DNA from: Ralstonia mannitolilytica
GTDB lineage: Bacteria; Pseudomonadota; Gammaproteobacteria; Burkholderiales; Burkholderiaceae
Length of the DNA: 64,000 bases
Reading direction: 5' to 3'
NCBI RefSeq assembly: GCF_905397375.1
Contig: NZ_CAJPVG010000002.1
Coordinates: 248,001-312,000 of the forward strand
Made by a program: the position numbers and the translations under genes
Part shown: piece by piece, positions 27,830 to 37,714 of the stretch
Position numbering within the stretch: the stretch's first letter is position 1
Layout: the number at the start of each line of letters is the position of its first letter
The notes under the pieces: model-generated
Told to the model about the DNA's origin: nothing
Seen by the model: only the letters and a program-made list of their open reading frames with translations
Database searches by the model: none

Positions 27830-28903
27830 TCATCTGCCGATGTAGCGGATGCGATACACCGCCCCGGCCTCGTCGTCGCTGACAAGCAAGCTGCCATCGG
27901 GCGCGACCAGCACATCGGCCGGGCGTCCCCGCGCGCGGTCGTCCTGGAGCCAGCCTTGCGCAAACGGCTCCTGCTTCGTGACCTTGCCCGTGGCGTCCAG
28001 CACCACACGCACGACGCGATAGCCGACCTTGGACGAGCGGTTCCACGAGCCATGCTCGGCAATGAAAATGTTGTTGCGATACTCCGGCGGGAAGCTCGTG
28101 CCGGTGTAGAAACGCATGCCTAGCGCAGCCACGTGTGCCCCGAGTCTGGCCACCGGCGGTACGTAGTCCTTGCACGGGTGTCCCGCGCCGAAGTCGGGGT
28201 CGGGAATATTTCCCGCATGGCAGAACGGAAAGCCGAAATGCGGGTTCGGCTGCGCGATGCGGTTCAGTTCGTCGTCCGGCTGGTCGTCGCCCATCGAGTC
28301 GCGGCCGTTGTCGGTGAACCACAGTTCGTGCGTGACCGGGTGCCAGTCGAAACCGACCGTGTTGCGGATGCCTCGCGCAACGACCTCGAGTCCGCTGCCG
28401 TCTGCGTTCATGCGCATCAGGTTGGCGTAGCGGTTTTCATCCGGGCGGCAGATGTTGCAAGGTGCGCCCACCGGCACATACAGCTTGCCGTCCGGGCCGA
28501 ACGCGATGAATTTCCAGCCGTGTTGCGCCTCGGTGGGCAGTTTGTCGTTGACGACGGCGGGCGGGGGCGGTCGGTCGAGCCGCTCGTCGATGCCGTCAAG
28601 CCGCACCACGCGCGACACCGCCGAGATATAGAGGCTGCCGCCGTGCCAGGCCACCCCCACCGGCAGTTTCAAATCCGACGCCACGATCCGCACGTGCGCG
28701 TTTGGCGTCTGCAGCGGCAGCGCGTACACGTTGCCCGCGCGGCTGCCAACATACAGGATGCCCGCGGGAGACAGCGCCATCTCGCGCGCGGCGGGCATCG
28801 CGTCGGTGAGCAATTCGACCCGGAAGCCGGACGGCACGCGCAGCGTGTCCAGCAAGGGTTTGGCTCCCGCTGAGGACCCGGCGCCAAGCCACGCGGCAAG
28901 CAT
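27830..28903 (-). CDS. sorbosone/glucose dehydrogenase-like beta-propeller protein (PQQ-type fold)
   Basis: The 357-residue secreted protein resembles soluble glucose/sorbosone dehydrogenases. VPSGFRVELLTDAMPAAREM opens the propeller, and VEVVARGIRNTVGFDWHP-like blades (here LEVVARGIRNTVGFDWHP), ELWFTDNGRDSMGDD and IFIAEHGSWNR follow. Such enzymes oxidise sugars in the periplasm with PQQ, but the cofactor and substrate here are unproven. I place the start at 28903 (MLAAWLGAGSSAGA as signal peptide); the frame is open further upstream without a better start. It is divergent from rpsP. Confidence 0.82.
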   Translation of the reverse strand: MLAAWLGAGSSAGAKPLLDTLRVPSGFRVELLTDAMPAAREMALSPAGILYVGSRAGNVYALPLQTPNAHVRIVASDLKLPVGVAWHGGSLYISAVSRVVRLDGIDERLDRPPPPAVVNDKLPTEAQHGWKFIAFGPDGKLYVPVGAPCNICRPDENRYANLMRMNADGSGLEVVARGIRNTVGFDWHPVTHELWFTDNGRDSMGDDQPDDELNRIAQPNPHFGFPFCHAGNIPDPDFGAGHPCKDYVPPVARLGAHVAALGMRFYTGTSFPPEYRNNIFIAEHGSWNRSSKVGYRVVRVVLDATGKVTKQEPFAQGWLQDDRARGRPADVLVAPDGSLLVSDDEAGAVYRIRYIGR

Positions 28904-28973
28904 AATCGCCCAGCCGGCGAACCTCTGTACCAGGTCGCGCCGACAGCAGCGTGGTTGCGATGCTCCTAAGTGT

Positions 28974-29002
28974 TTGTTTGGTCTGGAAAATTGAGCTATA
29001 AT
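28974..29002 (+). promoter_or_regulatory. promoter of the rpsP operon
   Basis: TTGTTT and TATAAT are separated by 17 bp, 46 bp before rpsP. AAGGAAAAG is the ribosome site. Confidence 0.8.
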
Positions 29003-29048
29003 CGCGTGTTTCTCTGTACGCATACCCAGTTTTTCAAGGAAAAGATCC

Positions 29049-29303
29049 ATGGTCGTGATCCGTCTGGCCCGCGGTGGCTCCAAGAAGCGCCCGTTCTTCA
29101 ACATCGTCGCGACCGACTCGCGTAACCGCCGTGATGGCCGTTTCATCGAGCGCGTCGGTTTCTACAATCCGCTCGCCTCCGAAGGCGAAGAAGGTCTGCG
29201 CATTGCTCAAGACCGTCTGAGCTACTGGGAAGGCGTGGGCGCGCAACTGTCGCCGACGGTCGCCCGTCTGGTGAAGCAGGGCGCCAAGAAGGCGGCTGCC
29301 TGA
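29049..29303 (+). CDS. rpsP: 30S ribosomal protein S16
   Basis: The 84-residue protein begins [20 protein letters not shown] and contains [20 protein letters not shown], both diagnostic of S16, a 30S assembly protein. It is first in the conserved rpsP-rimM-trmD-rplS operon. Confidence 0.98.
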   Translation: MVVIRLARGGSKKRPFFNIVATDSRNRRDGRFIERVGFYNPLASEGEEGLRIAQDRLSYWEGVGAQLSPTVARLVKQGAKKAAA

Positions 29304-29349
29304 GTTTTAGCATGCGTCGATCGACGGTGCCGTCCGAGCACTTCCTGCC

Positions 29350-30003
29350 GTGACGCGCCCGGTATCGACACCGTCGGGGGCACGTAAAAGCCCCGTGACC
29401 AAAGCTGCCGAGACCGCCTCGCAAAAGGTGGCCGAACGCTTGCAGGCCCTGCGGCCGCAGGTCGGCGGCAACCCGGCGCTGCCCGATGATCTTGTCGAGG
29501 TCGGCTATGTGGGCGGTGCCTATGGCATTCGCGGTTGGATCAAGGTGCAGCCGCATGGGGATGCCGACGCGTTGCTGAATGCGCGTACGTGGTGGCTGAA
29601 GCCGGCCGCTGCTGTGCCGGCTGCATCTGCGGAATGGCGGGTGTTCTCGGTCGGCACATCGCGCGAGCACAGCGGTACGGTGGTGGCAGGTTCGCCTGCG
29701 GTGCCGGACCGCAATGTCGCCGAGGCGCTGCGTGGCTGTGCCGTGTGGGTCAGCCGGGCAGAGTTTCCCGAGCCGGATGACGACGAGTTCTATTGGGTCG
29801 ACCTGATCGGCGCCACTGTCGTCAACGAACAGCAGGAAACGCTCGGTACGGTGGCTGGCCTGATCGACAACGGCGCGCATCAGATCTTGCGGGTCGTTGG
29901 AGAAGACGACGTCGAGCGGCTGGTGCCGTTTGTCGAGGTCTACGTGAAGTCGGTGGATGTTGCGGGCAAGCGCATCGTCGTCGACTGGGGTCTGGATTAC
30001 TGA
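29350..30003 (+). CDS. rimM: ribosome maturation factor RimM
   Basis: The 217-residue protein binds S19 and helps mature the 30S head. After a long basic/Ala-rich leader the RimM domain begins near residue 48 ([20 protein letters not shown]), and a PRC-barrel follows ([25 protein letters not shown]). The start is GTG at 29350. Because the family core starts near residue 48, the true start could be internal. trmD follows within 24 bp. Confidence 0.94.
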   Translation: MTRPVSTPSGARKSPVTKAAETASQKVAERLQALRPQVGGNPALPDDLVEVGYVGGAYGIRGWIKVQPHGDADALLNARTWWLKPAAAVPAASAEWRVFSVGTSREHSGTVVAGSPAVPDRNVAEALRGCAVWVSRAEFPEPDDDEFYWVDLIGATVVNEQQETLGTVAGLIDNGAHQILRVVGEDDVERLVPFVEVYVKSVDVAGKRIVVDWGLDY

Positions 30004-30026
30004 ACATGCGGCCGGAGAATTCGGCG

Positions 30027-30815
30027 ATGCAGTTCGATGTCATCTCGCTGTTCCCGGAGATGTTCCGGGCGCTGACCGACTGGGGTATCACCAGCCGGGC
30101 AGCCAAGCAGCAGGTGTACACGTTGCGTACCTGGAACCCGCGCGACTTCACGACGGACAATTACCGTACCGTGGATGACCGGCCTTATGGCGGTGGCCCG
30201 GGCATGGTGATGCTCGCCAAGCCGCTGGAAGCCGCGCTCGATGCGATCCGTGACGCGCAGGCACCGGTAGCTCCGCATGTGGTGCTGCTGTCGCCGCAAG
30301 GCAAGCCGCTCACGCACCGGCGAGTGATGGAATTGGCGCAGCTGCCGGCCCTCACGCTGCTGTGCGGGCGCTATGAGGCGATTGACCAGCGCCTGGTCGA
30401 TCGCCGGGTCGATGAGGAAATCAGCCTCGGCGATTTCGTGCTGTCTGGCGGCGAGATCGCGGCGATGGCCATCATCGATGCGGTCGTGCGGCAGTTGCCC
30501 GGTGTGCTGGGCGACGCGCAGTCGGCGGTGCAGGACAGTTTCGTCAACGGCCTGCTCGACTGTCCGCACTACACACGGCCGGAAGAGTACGAAGGTGTGC
30601 GTGTGCCCGATGTATTGCTGGGCGGCCACCACGCCGAGATCGAGAAGTGGCGCCGCCAGCAGGCGCTGTTGAATACGATGCGCAAGCGGCCCGATCTGAT
30701 CGACGCTGCGCGCAGGCAAGGTTTGTTGTCCCGCAGCGATGAGGCTTTCCTCGCTGCCGCGGCGATAACGGCAAAGGGGTCGGAAGCTTCCACACCGGAA
30801 GCCTCGGCCGATTGA
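30027..30815 (+). CDS. trmD: tRNA (guanine-37-N1)-methyltransferase
   Basis: The 262-residue SPOUT methyltransferase modifies G37 of tRNAs to prevent frameshifting. [45 protein letters not shown] and [15 protein letters not shown] (the knotted SAM site) are all present. GGAGAATT upstream favours the ATG at 30027 over one at 30006. It is third in the rpsP operon. Confidence 0.96.
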   Translation: MQFDVISLFPEMFRALTDWGITSRAAKQQVYTLRTWNPRDFTTDNYRTVDDRPYGGGPGMVMLAKPLEAALDAIRDAQAPVAPHVVLLSPQGKPLTHRRVMELAQLPALTLLCGRYEAIDQRLVDRRVDEEISLGDFVLSGGEIAAMAIIDAVVRQLPGVLGDAQSAVQDSFVNGLLDCPHYTRPEEYEGVRVPDVLLGGHHAEIEKWRRQQALLNTMRKRPDLIDAARRQGLLSRSDEAFLAAAAITAKGSEASTPEASAD

Positions 30816-30886
30816 AGTTCCCATCCTCTACCGGGGCCACGGTTGGTACCGGGCAAAACGCCGGCATGATGGTCAAGGAGAAAAAG

Positions 30887-31273
30887 ATGAATCTCATCGA
30901 GCAAATCGAGCAGGAAGAAATCAAGCGCCTGACGGCCAACAAGACGATCCCCCCGTTCGCCCCTGGCGATACCGTGATCGTCAACGTGAACGTCGTGGAA
31001 GGCAACCGCAAGCGTGTGCAGGCGTATGAAGGCGTGGTGATTGCCAAGCGCAATCGCGGCCTGAACTCGTCGTTCATCGTTCGCAAGATTTCTTCGGGCG
31101 AAGGCGTGGAGCGTACATTCCAGCTGTACTCGCCGCTGCTGGCCAGCATCGAAGTGAAGCGTCGCGGCGATGTTCGCCGTGCCAAGCTGTACTACCTGCG
31201 CGAGCGCTCGGGGAAGTCGGCACGCATCAAGGAGAAGCTGACCTTCAAGCGCAAGGAAGCCGCTGCGGAGTAA
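30887..31273 (+). CDS. rplS: 50S ribosomal protein L19
   Basis: The 128-residue protein begins [15 protein letters not shown] and contains [20 protein letters not shown] and [20 protein letters not shown], as in L19 at the subunit interface. AAGGAG 7 bases before 30887 fixes the start. It is last in the operon, followed by a strong terminator. Confidence 0.98.
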   Translation: MNLIEQIEQEEIKRLTANKTIPPFAPGDTVIVNVNVVEGNRKRVQAYEGVVIAKRNRGLNSSFIVRKISSGEGVERTFQLYSPLLASIEVKRRGDVRRAKLYYLRERSGKSARIKEKLTFKRKEAAAE

Positions 31274-31288
31274 TCTGCGCGCATTGCG

Positions 31289-31314
31289 AAAAGGCACCTT
31301 CGGGTGCCTTTTTT
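31289..31314 (+). terminator. intrinsic terminator after rplS
   Basis: The stem AAAAGGCACC/GGTGCCTTTT closes a TTCG tetraloop and runs into Ts. Confidence 0.95.
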
Positions 31315-31377
31315 CTCTTTCGGGGTGGAAGATGGACGCGCTGGCTGCCTTCTGCCCACCACTCATTGTTTCCCTTC

Positions 31378-32064
31378 ATGCGCCGTCCCGTGTTCGATCC
31401 CCAGCAGTTGCCCGTGGTGCCGTCCGAGGCATCGTCGTTGCCGGCGCTCGGGGCGGAGCGGCTGACGGCCGAGTTCGTGCGCGATCGTCTGCGTACGCCG
31501 CCCGACTGGGAGCCGGAGCATACGGACGAGTCGCGTCTGATCGACGCGTCGCTCAAGCTGCGCGAGGCTGCCGTCCTGGTGCCTCTGGTACAGCGTGACG
31601 CGGGATTGACGGTGCTGCTGACGCAACGCAATGCGTCGCTCAGCCAGCATGCGGGGCAGATCAGCTTTCCGGGCGGCGGGCGCGAAGCCATTGACCGTGA
31701 CGCCGTTGATACCGCACTACGCGAGACGGACGAGGAAGTGGGCATCGCGGGCGACCACATCGAGGTGGTCGGCCGCCTGCCGGACTACATCACCGGCACG
31801 GGTTTTCACGTGAGCCCCGTGGTGGGGCTGCTCACACCGGATTTTGTGCTGCGGCCGGATCCGAGTGAAGTCGCCGAAGTCTTTGAAGTGCCGCTCGCCT
31901 TCCTGATGGACCCGGCCAACCACGAGGTGCGCGAGTTGCGCTGGGAAGACCGCGTGCGCCGCTTCTATGCCATGCCATATCGTCGGCCCGACGGCGCATA
32001 CCACTTCATCTGGGGCGCGACGGCGGGCATGCTCCGCAACCTGTATCACCTGCTGGCGGCGTAG
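31378..32064 (+). CDS. Nudix hydrolase, CoA pyrophosphatase type
   Basis: The 228-residue protein has the CoA-specific extension LLTQRNASLSQHAGQISFPG joined to the Nudix box (GGREAIDRDAVDTALRETDE, then EVGI, about residues 98-122). Such enzymes cleave CoA and oxidised CoA to phosphopantetheine and 3',5'-ADP. The ATG at 31378 is chosen; an in-frame TTG at 31366 adds four residues. Confidence 0.9.
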   Translation: MRRPVFDPQQLPVVPSEASSLPALGAERLTAEFVRDRLRTPPDWEPEHTDESRLIDASLKLREAAVLVPLVQRDAGLTVLLTQRNASLSQHAGQISFPGGGREAIDRDAVDTALRETDEEVGIAGDHIEVVGRLPDYITGTGFHVSPVVGLLTPDFVLRPDPSEVAEVFEVPLAFLMDPANHEVRELRWEDRVRRFYAMPYRRPDGAYHFIWGATAGMLRNLYHLLAA

Positions 32065-32160
32065 CGTCCGTGTCACGGTGCGCTGTTGCGCGCACGCTGT
32101 GTGCTATCGTCTTGCACATCGCCTTCACGGCGTGATCAACGCCTTCGCAACGCCCCTCCA

Positions 32161-33102
32161 ATGACTTTCTTCTCCGTACTCTGCGCGCTGATCGTCGAAC
32201 AGTTCCGTGCGCTCAGCCGCGACAACCCCATCTACGATGTCGTGCGTGCGTTGGCCGCGCGGGCGGAAGAATGGTTCGATACCGGCAATCGCCGCGATGC
32301 TGTGCTGGCCTGGTGTGTGGTCACGCTGCCTGCCGTGGTGGTGGTTGCGCTGGTGCATTACCTGCTGTCGTCGATCAGCCTCGTGCTCGCCTTTCTGTGG
32401 AACGTGCTGATGGTCTACCTGACCCTCGGCTTCCGCCAGTTCAGCCACTATTTCACGGATATCCACGAGGCGCTGCGCAGCGATGACGTGGTCACCGCGC
32501 GCCTGTTGCTCAACGAGTGGTCGGGGCGCGACACGACGGATATGCCGGCAAACGAGATCGTCCGTCACACGCTCGAATGCGCGATCGTGGCGGCGCATCG
32601 CCATGTGTTTGGGGTGTTCTTCTGGTTTCTGGTGCCGATCGGCCCGGCGGGTGTCGTGCTGTATCGCGGCGCAGAATATCTTGCCCGCCACTGGAGCGAT
32701 ACCTCGTCGACGCGCAGCCCCGCCCTTGGCCTGTTTGCGCGCCAGGCGTTCTTCGTCATCGATTACGTTCCCTCGCGCCTGACCGCTATCGGCTTCGCCA
32801 TCGTCGGTAATTTTGAAGACGCCATCTACGCCTGGCGCAACCGGGCGGCCAAATGGAGCGACGAGGTCAACGGTATCTTGCTGGCCGCTGGCGGGGGGGC
32901 CTTGGGCGTACGCCTTGGCACGCCGATTCCGCAACGCGATTCGGCAGACAGCCTCGCCGACGAAGACGCGGCGTATCCGATGGAAGTCGGCCAAGAGCCG
33001 AACGTGCGTACCCTGCAGTCCGCGGTGGGGTTGGTGTGGCGTGCGGTGGTGCTGTGGATGCTGCTGCTCGCGATGCTGTCGATAGCCGTGTGGCTCGGCT
33101 GA
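32161..33102 (+). CDS. CobD/CbiB-related membrane protein (AmpE-like)
   Basis: The 313-residue membrane protein begins MTFFSVLCALIVEQFRAL. It has hydrophobic segments near residues 55-105, 145-170 and at the C-terminus. FGVFFWFLVPIGPAGVVLYR and DYVPSRLTAIGFAIVGNFED resemble both CobD/CbiB (adenosylcobinamide-phosphate synthase) and E. coli AmpE. No cobalamin gene and no ampD lie beside it, so I cannot decide between those roles. The start puts a typical N-terminus first; the frame is open upstream. Confidence 0.72.
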   Translation: MTFFSVLCALIVEQFRALSRDNPIYDVVRALAARAEEWFDTGNRRDAVLAWCVVTLPAVVVVALVHYLLSSISLVLAFLWNVLMVYLTLGFRQFSHYFTDIHEALRSDDVVTARLLLNEWSGRDTTDMPANEIVRHTLECAIVAAHRHVFGVFFWFLVPIGPAGVVLYRGAEYLARHWSDTSSTRSPALGLFARQAFFVIDYVPSRLTAIGFAIVGNFEDAIYAWRNRAAKWSDEVNGILLAAGGGALGVRLGTPIPQRDSADSLADEDAAYPMEVGQEPNVRTLQSAVGLVWRAVVLWMLLLAMLSIAVWLG

Positions 33103-33123
33103 CCGGGCACGGTGCCTGACCCG

Positions 33124-33438
33124 TCAGGCCGCGTCCTCGCGGTCTTTTCCGCAGCGCCAGCACTGGGCGAACTGCGGTTCGTGCATTTCCCCACAGTGCG
33201 TGCAGCGCCAGGCCGAGCCGGGGGGCGGATGTTGCGCCTGGTCGAGCACTGCCTGCGCCTGGGCTTCCTGCGCCGGGTTCACGAGCCACACCTGGGCCGC
33301 ACAATCCTGCGGCGGAACGTCACCCGCCACGCTGCTGAGGTAAATGTTGCGCAGTTCGGTGCGGATGCCGGCCGCGGTCAGCACGTTCTGCCAATGCGCG
33401 GCCATGCCGAGCGACGGACTGCTGATCAACAGTTTCAT
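33124..33438 (-). CDS. DUF2007-type protein with C-terminal zinc ribbon
   Basis: The 104-residue protein has an N-terminal ferredoxin-like fold (KLLISSPSLGMAAHWQNVLT) and a C-terminal CTHCGE...CWRCGK zinc ribbon (about residues 78-98). The fold is seen in putative signal-transducing domains, but the role is unknown. GGGAGG precedes the ATG. It follows rsgA by 30 bp on the same strand. Confidence 0.8.
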   Translation of the reverse strand: MKLLISSPSLGMAAHWQNVLTAAGIRTELRNIYLSSVAGDVPPQDCAAQVWLVNPAQEAQAQAVLDQAQHPPPGSAWRCTHCGEMHEPQFAQCWRCGKDREDAA

Positions 33439-33468
33439 CTCACAGCCTCCCCGAACGTCCATCTGCCG

Positions 33469-34416
33469 CTACCAGGGCTTCTGCTGCTCCGATTCGTGCA
33501 GCAACTGCGCGTAGAGCTGGTGTCGGCGCGGATCAATCTTGCCTTCCTCCATCGCTCCCAGAATGCCACAGCCAGGTTCCTGCAGGTGGCGGCAGTTGTA
33601 AAAGCGGCATGCGGTCAGATGCGGGCGGAATTCCGGGAAGGCCCGCTCGAGCATGCCTTCGGTCAGGTGGTGCAGGCCGAATTCCTGAAAGCCGGGCGAA
33701 TCGATCAGCACACCGTCGCGGCCCCAGTCTGCAGGGAGATGGTAGAGCCGCGTGAACGTGGTCGTGTGCTTGCCGGAATCGAGCTTTTCGGAGATCTCGC
33801 GCGTCTGCGCATCGACGCCCGGAATCAGCAGATTCAGCAGCGATGACTTGCCCATCCCGGATTGCCCGATGAGGATGGACGCGCGCCCGGCCACATGCGG
33901 CTGCAGTGCCGCGTGTGCGGCTTCGGCGGCACCGTGCACGGACAGTTCCACGATCGTGTAGCCGAGCTCCCGATACAGCGCGAGCCGCGAGCGTGCAGTC
34001 TCGAGCCGCGCCGTCAGGTCGATCTTGTTGAGCAGGATCAGCGGCGCGATGCCGAGGGACTCCGCCGCAACGAGCGCGCGGCCGAGCAGGTCTTCGGAGA
34101 AGCTCGGTTCGGTGCCGAGCATGATGATGACCTGGTCCAGGTTGGCCGCCAGCATTTTCGATTTGAACTGGTCGGACCGATAGAGCAGATTGCGCCTCTC
34201 TTCCACGCGCACGACGACACCCTGGTCGACCGCGGTCGCCTCATAGATGACGTGATCGCCGACGGCGCATTCACTGCGTTTGCCGCGCGGAAAGCACTGC
34301 AGCAAGCCGCCGCCTTCGCGTTCGACCAGGTAGTGACGGCCGTGCGCGGCGATGACAAGCCCGCGCTCGCCCGTGGCAGCCTGCTTGTGGGCGTGGCCCG
34401 GTTTGCCGCGCGTCAT
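33469..34416 (-). CDS. rsgA: small ribosomal subunit biogenesis GTPase RsgA
   Basis: The 315-residue circularly permuted GTPase has an OB-fold (residues 15-75), then G4 NKID (130-133) before G1 GQSGMGKSS (184-192) and G3 DSPGFQEF. It ends with a zinc knuckle ([16 protein letters not shown]). It checks late 30S assembly. Its start overlaps the stop of the M48 protease gene by 4 bp (ATGA). Confidence 0.96.
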   Translation of the reverse strand: MTRGKPGHAHKQAATGERGLVIAAHGRHYLVEREGGGLLQCFPRGKRSECAVGDHVIYEATAVDQGVVVRVEERRNLLYRSDQFKSKMLAANLDQVIIMLGTEPSFSEDLLGRALVAAESLGIAPLILLNKIDLTARLETARSRLALYRELGYTIVELSVHGAAEAAHAALQPHVAGRASILIGQSGMGKSSLLNLLIPGVDAQTREISEKLDSGKHTTTFTRLYHLPADWGRDGVLIDSPGFQEFGLHHLTEGMLERAFPEFRPHLTACRFYNCRHLQEPGCGILGAMEEGKIDPRRHQLYAQLLHESEQQKPW

Positions 34417-35669
34417 GCCCCGGCCTGCACGAGACGCGCCACGCGCTGCGACGCGGTCGGGTGCGAGTAGTAGAAGGTCGAGTACACCGGGTCCGGCGTC
34501 AGCGTCGAGGCGTTGTCCTGGAACAGCTTGACGAGGGCCGAGACGAGTTGCTTGGCATCCGCGTGCTCGGCGGCAAACGCGTCGGCCTCGTATTCGTCCT
34601 TGCGCGACGACAGGCTCGCCAGCGGCGACACGAAGAACGTGAACACCGGCAGCACCAGGAAGAACAGCATCAGCGGCAGCGCGTGGTTGTCGGCGCCAAG
34701 ATTGGGGGCGACGCCAAGGCCGAGGTAGAACCACGTCCGCGTCATCAGCCAGCCCAGCAGCGCGAGCGCACCGAGGCTCAACACAAACGTGACGGCGATG
34801 CGCTTCGTGACGTGGTGGCGCTTGAAGTGCCCGAGCTCATGCGCCAGGACGGCTTCCATTTCGGAAGCATTCAGGCGCTCGAGCAGCGTATCGAAGAAGA
34901 CGATGCGCTTGGTCGCGCCGAAGCCGCTGAAGTAGGCGTTGCCGTGCGCGCTGCGGCGGCTGCCATCCATCACGAACAGGCCCTTGCTGGCGAACCCGCA
35001 CCGCTTGAGCAGACTTTCGATGCGCGTACGCATCTCTTCGTCCTGCAGCGGGGTGAACTTGTTGTAGAGCGGGGCGATGACGTTCGGGTAGATGGCCTGC
35101 ACGAACAGCATGAACGCCATCCAGACGATCCAGGTGTAGAGCCACCAGTGCGCGCCCATCTTGTCCATCAGCCAGAGGACGGCGAGCAGCAGCGGCAGGC
35201 CCAGCACGGTGCCGATGAGGATGCCCTTGATCAGGTCGACCGCCCAGAGCTTCCACGTCATGCGATTGAAGCCGAAGCGTTCCTCGACGACGAATTGTGC
35301 GTACAGCGAGAACGGCAGCTCGACCACGCTGCTGATGACGATGACCGACGCAATGAGCGCGACCGCATACGCATAGCCGGGGCCGAACACGCCGAGCCAG
35401 GCCTGGTTGATCCAGTTCAGCCCGCCGAACAGGGTCAGCGCGATGAGCAGCGCGGCTTGCACCGGCACTTCGAGCATCGCCAGGCGGGTACGGGCGATGG
35501 TGTAGTCGGCGGCCTTCTGGTGCATGTCGAGCGTGATCGCCTCGGCAAACTGCGCGGGCACGGCGTTGCGGTGACGCGCCACGTGGCGAATCTGCCGGGC
35601 CGCGAGCCACAGGCGTGTGGCGGACATCAGGGCGAGAGCGACCAGAAAGACAACGGTAAAGGCTGGCAT
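34413..35669 (-). CDS. M48-family membrane metalloprotease (Ste24-like)
   Basis: The 418-residue protein has about seven membrane segments, a zinc motif [10 protein letters not shown] (His277, Glu278, His281) and a third-ligand region [13 protein letters not shown]. The layout follows the CAAX prenyl protease 1 (Ste24) type rather than the shorter HtpX. In bacteria its probable job is membrane-protein quality control. It is translationally coupled to rsgA and divergent from orn. Confidence 0.92.
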   Translation of the reverse strand: MPAFTVVFLVALALMSATRLWLAARQIRHVARHRNAVPAQFAEAITLDMHQKAADYTIARTRLAMLEVPVQAALLIALTLFGGLNWINQAWLGVFGPGYAYAVALIASVIVISSVVELPFSLYAQFVVEERFGFNRMTWKLWAVDLIKGILIGTVLGLPLLLAVLWLMDKMGAHWWLYTWIVWMAFMLFVQAIYPNVIAPLYNKFTPLQDEEMRTRIESLLKRCGFASKGLFVMDGSRRSAHGNAYFSGFGATKRIVFFDTLLERLNASEMEAVLAHELGHFKRHHVTKRIAVTFVLSLGALALLGWLMTRTWFYLGLGVAPNLGADNHALPLMLFFLVLPVFTFFVSPLASLSSRKDEYEADAFAAEHADAKQLVSALVKLFQDNASTLTPDPVYSTFYYSHPTASQRVARLVQAGA

Positions 35670-35698
35670 GTGGGGGAAACCCTATCGAATATGCGAAA

Positions 35699-35704
35699 AT
35701 TATA
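35699..35704 (-). promoter_or_regulatory. -10 element for the M48 protease-rsgA operon
   Basis: On the minus strand GGCTATAAT lies 30 bp before the start. TTGAGA lies 14 bp further upstream, a short spacing, so the -35 is doubtful. Confidence 0.5.
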
Positions 35705-35733
35705 GCCTTCAGTCATTTTCTCAAGGCCTTCGC

Positions 35734-36383
35734 GTGAGTAACCCTGTTTCCCAGCCCGTTGCATCCTCCACCAGCGCCGCCCCCGCCAGGATTGCCGCCA
35801 AGAGCGACAACAACCTGGTCTGGGTCGACATGGAGATGACCGGCCTGAGCCCCGAGAACGACCGCATCATCGAAGTGGCCGTGGTGGTGACCGATTCGGA
35901 ACTGAACGTGCTCGCGGAAGGTCCGGTGCTCGTGGTTCACCAGTCCGACGAGCTGCTCGACGGCATGGACGCATGGAACAAGGGCACGCACGGCCGCTCG
36001 GGCCTGATCGACAAGGTCAAGGCTTCGACCACGACGGAAGCCGAAGCCGAAGCCGAATTGCTCGAATTCCTCAAGAAGTGGGTGCCGAAAAGCAAATCGC
36101 CGATGTGCGGCAACTCCATCTGCCAGGACCGCCGGTTCATGGCGCGCTACATGCCCAAGCTCGAGGCGTACTTCCATTACCGCAATCTGGACGTCTCCAC
36201 GCTCAAGGAGCTCTGCAAGCGCTGGCAGCCGGCCATTGCCAAGGGCTTCGTGAAACGTCAGCAGCACACCGCGTATGCGGACATCATCGAGTCGATCGAG
36301 GAGCTGCGCTACTACCGCGAGCACTTCATCCGCGATGAGCGCCAGACGCCGGAGGCCGAGGCGCTGGCCTCGTCGGTCGCGCC

Positions 36384-36387
<4 letters not shown>
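35734..36387 (+). CDS. orn: oligoribonuclease
   Basis: The 217-residue DEDDh exonuclease degrades two- to five-nucleotide RNAs, including pGpG from cyclic-di-GMP turnover. [40 protein letters not shown] and [20 protein letters not shown] contain the acidic residues and the catalytic His. The GTG at 35734 with AAGG upstream is preferred; about 30 residues precede the exonuclease core. Its stop overlaps that of the convergent mog gene. Confidence 0.95.
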
Positions 36388-37018
<631 letters not shown>

Positions 37019-37022
<4 letters not shown>

Positions 37023-37633
37023 GCGCGGTCGTCTTCGGCTTCGGGTTGGTCGGATTCGTCTTCGCGGTCATTGCCGGCCAGCGTCTGCTTGACCATCTGG
37101 AACAACTCGCGCGACGACCTGGGCGGCTTGGCCAGTTGCGCTTCCTTACGCGCGTTGCGCACCAGTGTCCGCAGAGCCTGCACGTCGGTATCTGGATGCG
37201 CGGCGATGAACTCGGTGACAGCATCGTCGCTTGCGATCAGCCGGTCGCGCCAGCGCTCGATGGCGTGCAGGCGCGCGGTTTCCGCCTTGGAAGCACCCAC
37301 GAACGTGGCCATCACGCGGCGGATGGCTTCGACGTCTTCGTCGGTGAGAGCGCGCATCAGCTTGCCGATGTACTGCATCTGGCGGCGCTTGCCCTCGTGA
37401 CTCGTGATGCGCTTGGCCTCACGCAGGGCGTCGGCCAGCGTTTCGGGCAGCGGCACCTTGGCGAGTTTGTCCTTGGGCAGCGCTTCCAGTGCGGTGCCGA
37501 GGTCCTGGAGGGCGTTGACCTCGCGCTTGCGCTGCGATTTGCTCTTGGGCGTATCCGGGTCGTCCTCGTCACCGATGTCGGTGCGCACGACAGGTTGCAG
37601 ATACGTGGGGTTGTGTCGGGATGCTCGGCTCAT
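37019..37633 (-). CDS. darP: dual-action ribosomal maturation protein DarP (DUF615, YjgA)
   Basis: The 204-residue basic protein matches Yjg[33 protein letters not shown] and [11 protein letters not shown]. In E. coli it associates with late 50S precursors. I choose the ATG at 37633 because an ATG at 37642 falls inside a candidate -10 (37646-37641). The tail is acidic. It is coupled to mog by an ATGA overlap. Confidence 0.9.
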
Positions 37634-37640
37634 GGCGCGC

Positions 37641-37646
37641 ATTGTA
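37641..37646 (-). promoter_or_regulatory. -10 element at the darP start
   Basis: TACAATGCGCG on the minus strand places the likely transcription start within a base or two of the ATG at 37633, which would give a leaderless mRNA. No clear -35 is visible. Confidence 0.4.
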
Positions 37647-37714
37647 TCTTGCTATGATGGGCGTTTCCGCCAAAAACGGCCCCGCACGGGCCCAAGTTTC
37701 TCTCCTCTTCGCCT

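Noticed and set aside
27790..27830. Terminator for the sorbosone dehydrogenase-like gene
   Set aside because: A CACGCCC/GGGCGTG pairing exists but there is no U-tract on the minus strand.
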